Assembly: GCF_938039775.1 (NCBI RefSeq)
Contig: NZ_CALHTQ010000073.1
Span: 1-16,932 of the forward strand
Length of the DNA stretch: 16,932 nt
Reading direction: 5' to 3'
Origin: an uncultured Mogibacterium sp.
Lineage (GTDB): Bacteria > Bacillota_A > Clostridia > Peptostreptococcales > Anaerovoracaceae
Made by a program: the position numbers and the translations under genes. The notes beneath the pieces were generated by a model that worked only from the letters and a program-made list of their open reading frames with translations, did not search any database and was not told where the DNA came from. Below, one piece after another: positions 15,428 to 16,932 of this stretch. Position 1 is the stretch's first letter, and every line of letters starts with the position of its first letter.

Positions 15428-16228
15428 TTACCTCGTTATATGCAGTATCTTGGTCTTGTGTCTATCGATAAATTCTTTAAACTCCACAAGCCCACGTTCT
15501 AGCTCTTTCATTCGCTCTGCTATAGCCTCTTCGCTTTCGAGTATTTCTTTCATGTTATAAGGAAAGTCTTCCTTTACAACATCAGTGCCAGCCCTTACCA
15601 CAGCTAACCTTTCTAAAATTCGCTCCTTCTCCTTCAACAGCTTTACTCTCACATCCTCATGTTCATAAGCTGGGATTTCATCACTTGCTATGAGACTGAT
15701 TGTTCTAATCATCTCTAAATCTTCATTTTTGTAGGCCTGCACTGCATTATTAAACAATTCACGCTTAGTTTCAGACAAGTTAGGATTAATATAAGGATGA
15801 AATGCCTTCAAAATCTGTCTGTATAACGACTTTAGCTCTTTACTATCCTCATATGATAAGTGCTTCAGATCTCTTCGCGCGAGTGCCTCATCCATGTTTT
15901 CAAGTCGCTTTCCAATTTCTTTATTGTACTCCTCAAATTCATCATCAAGGAGAGACTCGATTTCACTAAAGTCAATCTTTTCCTGTCTATTCTTCTTCGT
16001 TTGAATAAGATTAATTTTTCTTCTTAGTCTAGCCTCTAAACACTGAGCCTCATAAAGCTTATACTCAATGTCCCCAAACTCTACGAAGAACATTGTCTCA
16101 AGATTCTTGCAAATAACGAAACATATCTCATCATACTCGAACAGTGCCACAGATAGCTCTGTACGAGCCCTATCTATCTCTTCCTTTAGCTTTGCAATCT
16201 CTGGAAAAACTATTACTCGGTTATTCAT
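15428..16228 (-). CDS. Coiled-coil protein with degenerate J-domain-like segment
   Basis: A 266-residue cytoplasmic protein of unknown function, almost entirely helical and charged. Residues about 10-30, 55-115 and 195-260 look like coiled coil. The middle (about 128-178) resembles helices II and III of a DnaJ J-domain: [15 protein letters not shown], a short loop, then [19 protein letters not shown]. The diagnostic HPD tripeptide reads HPY (144-146), so stimulation of DnaK ATPase in the usual way is doubtful. I recall similar uncharacterised Firmicutes proteins with an LYR-LHP-NP-AY-gDL pattern, but cannot name a family. The start at ATG 16228 has AAAGGTGAT eight bases upstream. It heads the run with msrAB, 29 bases away, which suggests but does not show a role in protein quality control under oxidative stress. 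Confidence 0.75.
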   Translation of the reverse strand: MNNRVIVFPEIAKLKEEIDRARTELSVALFEYDEICFVICKNLETMFFVEFGDIEYKLYEAQCLEARLRRKINLIQTKKNRQEKIDFSEIESLLDDEFEEYNKEIGKRLENMDEALARRDLKHLSYEDSKELKSLYRQILKAFHPYINPNLSETKRELFNNAVQAYKNEDLEMIRTISLIASDEIPAYEHEDVRVKLLKEKERILERLAVVRAGTDVVKEDFPYNMKEILESEEAIAERMKELERGLVEFKEFIDRHKTKILHITR

Positions 16229-16285
16229 TCAATATCACCTTTCTATATGAATCACACATTACAATGTAAATTTACGTTTAAATAA

Positions 16286-16314
16286 AGTTTACCAAACAAT
16301 AGGAATTTATTCAA
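16286..16314 (-). promoter_or_regulatory. Promoter for the J-like/msrAB/ArsC-like/ade/cca run
   Basis: On the minus strand TTGAAT (16309-16314), a 17-base spacer ending in TGG, and TAAACT (16286-16291): a -35 plus an extended -10. Transcription would begin near 16279, about 50 bases before ATG 16228. A short palindrome TTACA-A-TGTAA (16259-16269) lies in the leader. Confidence 0.5.
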
Positions 16315-16329
16315 TTTAAGTCTAAAAGT

Positions 16330-16356
16330 AAAAAGCAACCACACGGGCTGCTTTTT
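16330..16356 (-). terminator. Intrinsic terminator of the MetE-like gene
   Basis: Read on the minus strand, an 11-bp stem (AAAAAGCAGCC / GGTTGCTTTTT, including one G-U pair) with a 5-base loop and a run of five T. On the plus strand the G-U becomes an A-C mismatch, so the minus direction is the functional one. It separates the MetE-like gene from the next operon. Confidence 0.8.
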
Positions 16357-16402
16357 TATGGTTTATTATCAATCACATGCTTTTAGTCTATCTAACAGAG
16401 TT

Positions 16403-16932
16403 TTAGTTCTGTCCCCAAACTTCTTCTGCTACTTCCTTGACGAGTCTTAACTTAGCCCACTGCTCTTCTTCAGTTAGCTTGTTTCCTATCTCGCAAGATG
16501 CGAATCCGCACTGAGGACTGAGGCACAGTCTCTCAAGAGGTACGTATTTACTTGCTTCCTTAATTCTTGCAATAACTGCTTCTTTATCTTCTAACTTAGG
16601 CGACTTCGTAGTGATAAGACCAAGAACCACCTTCTTGTCAGGAGAAAACTTTGCAAGTGCCTCAAAGCTGCCTGAACGCTCATCATCATACTCGAGTAGC
16701 AGCGCATCTACGTTCTCCCTTGCGAACACGTAATCTGCAACTGAATCGTATGCTCCACTTGAGAAGTATGTCGAATTATAATTCCCTCTGCAGATGTGTG
16801 AAGTGATAACTAGATCTTCAGGCTTTCCTTCAAGTGCGAGGTTGTTCACCTCAAGCAGCTGTGACTTAACTGTATCTAGATCTATACCTAACGCCTTATA
16901 TCTCAGCTTTGCAGCATCTCCTACAACTGCTC
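16403..16932 (-). CDS. MetE-like cobalamin-independent methionine synthase family protein, C-terminal part
   Basis: The last 176 or so codons; the frame stays open to the right edge, so the gene starts outside the window (an internal GTG at 16849 is not the start). The protein belongs to the YxjG/YxjH group related to the C-terminal half of MetE, which transfers a methyl group to homocysteine or a related thiol. Visible motifs are SHICRGNYNS, LLEYDDERSG and SPQCGFAS, supplying the zinc-site His, Glu and Cys expected of the family, followed by GNKLTEEEQWAKLRLV near the end. The methyl donor for this short form is not established. A terminator follows about 45 bases after the stop. Its closeness to msrAB gives a loose methionine theme. 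Confidence 0.88.
   Translation of the reverse strand, partial: AVVGDAAKLRYKALGIDLDTVKSQLLEVNNLALEGKPEDLVITSHICRGNYNSTYFSSGAYDSVADYVFARENVDALLLEYDDERSGSFEALAKFSPDKKVVLGLITTKSPKLEDKEAVIARIKEASKYVPLERLCLSPQCGFASCEIGNKLTEEEQWAKLRLVKEVAEEVWGQN

Noticed and set aside
16849..16849. GTG at 16849 as the start of the MetE-like gene
   Set aside because: The same frame stays open upstream to the window edge and carries continuous coding-like sequence, so the gene is cut by the window, not short.
1..16932. Defence system, prophage, insertion sequence or CRISPR array
   Set aside because: No transposase, integrase, nuclease pair, terminal inverted repeats or spaced repeats were seen; the genes are ordinary chromosomal functions.

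Overview
The window looks like chromosomal core DNA from a low-to-moderate GC anaerobic Firmicute of the class Clostridia. The evidence is a class III fructose-1,6-bisphosphatase, a Firmicutes-type tmk-holB-ricT-trmN6 gene string, strong AGGAGG-like ribosome binding sites, an MsrA-MsrB fusion, and a sortase-anchored surface protein with a PKTGD-type sorting signal. From memory the proteins resemble those of the Mogibacterium/Eubacterium (family XIII) group, but that placement is a guess. I see no mobile element, CRISPR array, tRNA or rRNA gene.

Layout from left to right. (1) Minus-strand operon read from a promoter near 2300: a DUF948-like membrane protein, murA (cell-wall precursor synthesis), then fbp (gluconeogenesis). 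fbp overlaps the end of murA and runs off the left edge. (2) Minus-strand operon read from a promoter near 5875: a 74-residue membrane protein, tmk, holB, ricT and a TrmN6-like methyltransferase. This is a shortened form of the Bacillus tmk-to-yabB region, covering dTTP supply, the clamp loader, RNA maturation and tRNA modification. (3) Divergent plus-strand pair: glutamyl-tRNA synthetase and an NDP-sugar-type nucleotidyltransferase, one base apart, closed by a strong terminator that probably serves both strands. (4) A single minus-strand gene for a 646-residue cell-wall-anchored surface protein with its own promoter. (5) A closely spaced minus-strand five-gene run: a coiled-coil protein with a degenerate J-domain, msrAB (methionine sulfoxide repair), an ArsC/Spx-family thiol protein, adenine deaminase and the CCA-adding enzyme. 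(6) At the right edge, the C-terminal part of a MetE-like cobalamin-independent methionine synthase family protein, with its own terminator.

Most genes are well-recognised housekeeping functions. I found no convincing new multi-gene system. The least explained items are the HPD-less J-like protein at the head of a thiol-redox operon, the surface protein's N-terminal domain with two cysteines, and short palindromes sitting on several promoters. Several gene starts are moved downstream of the longest reading frame because a clear Shine-Dalgarno sequence lies inside that frame (murA, the 74-residue protein, msrAB, the ArsC/Spx protein).
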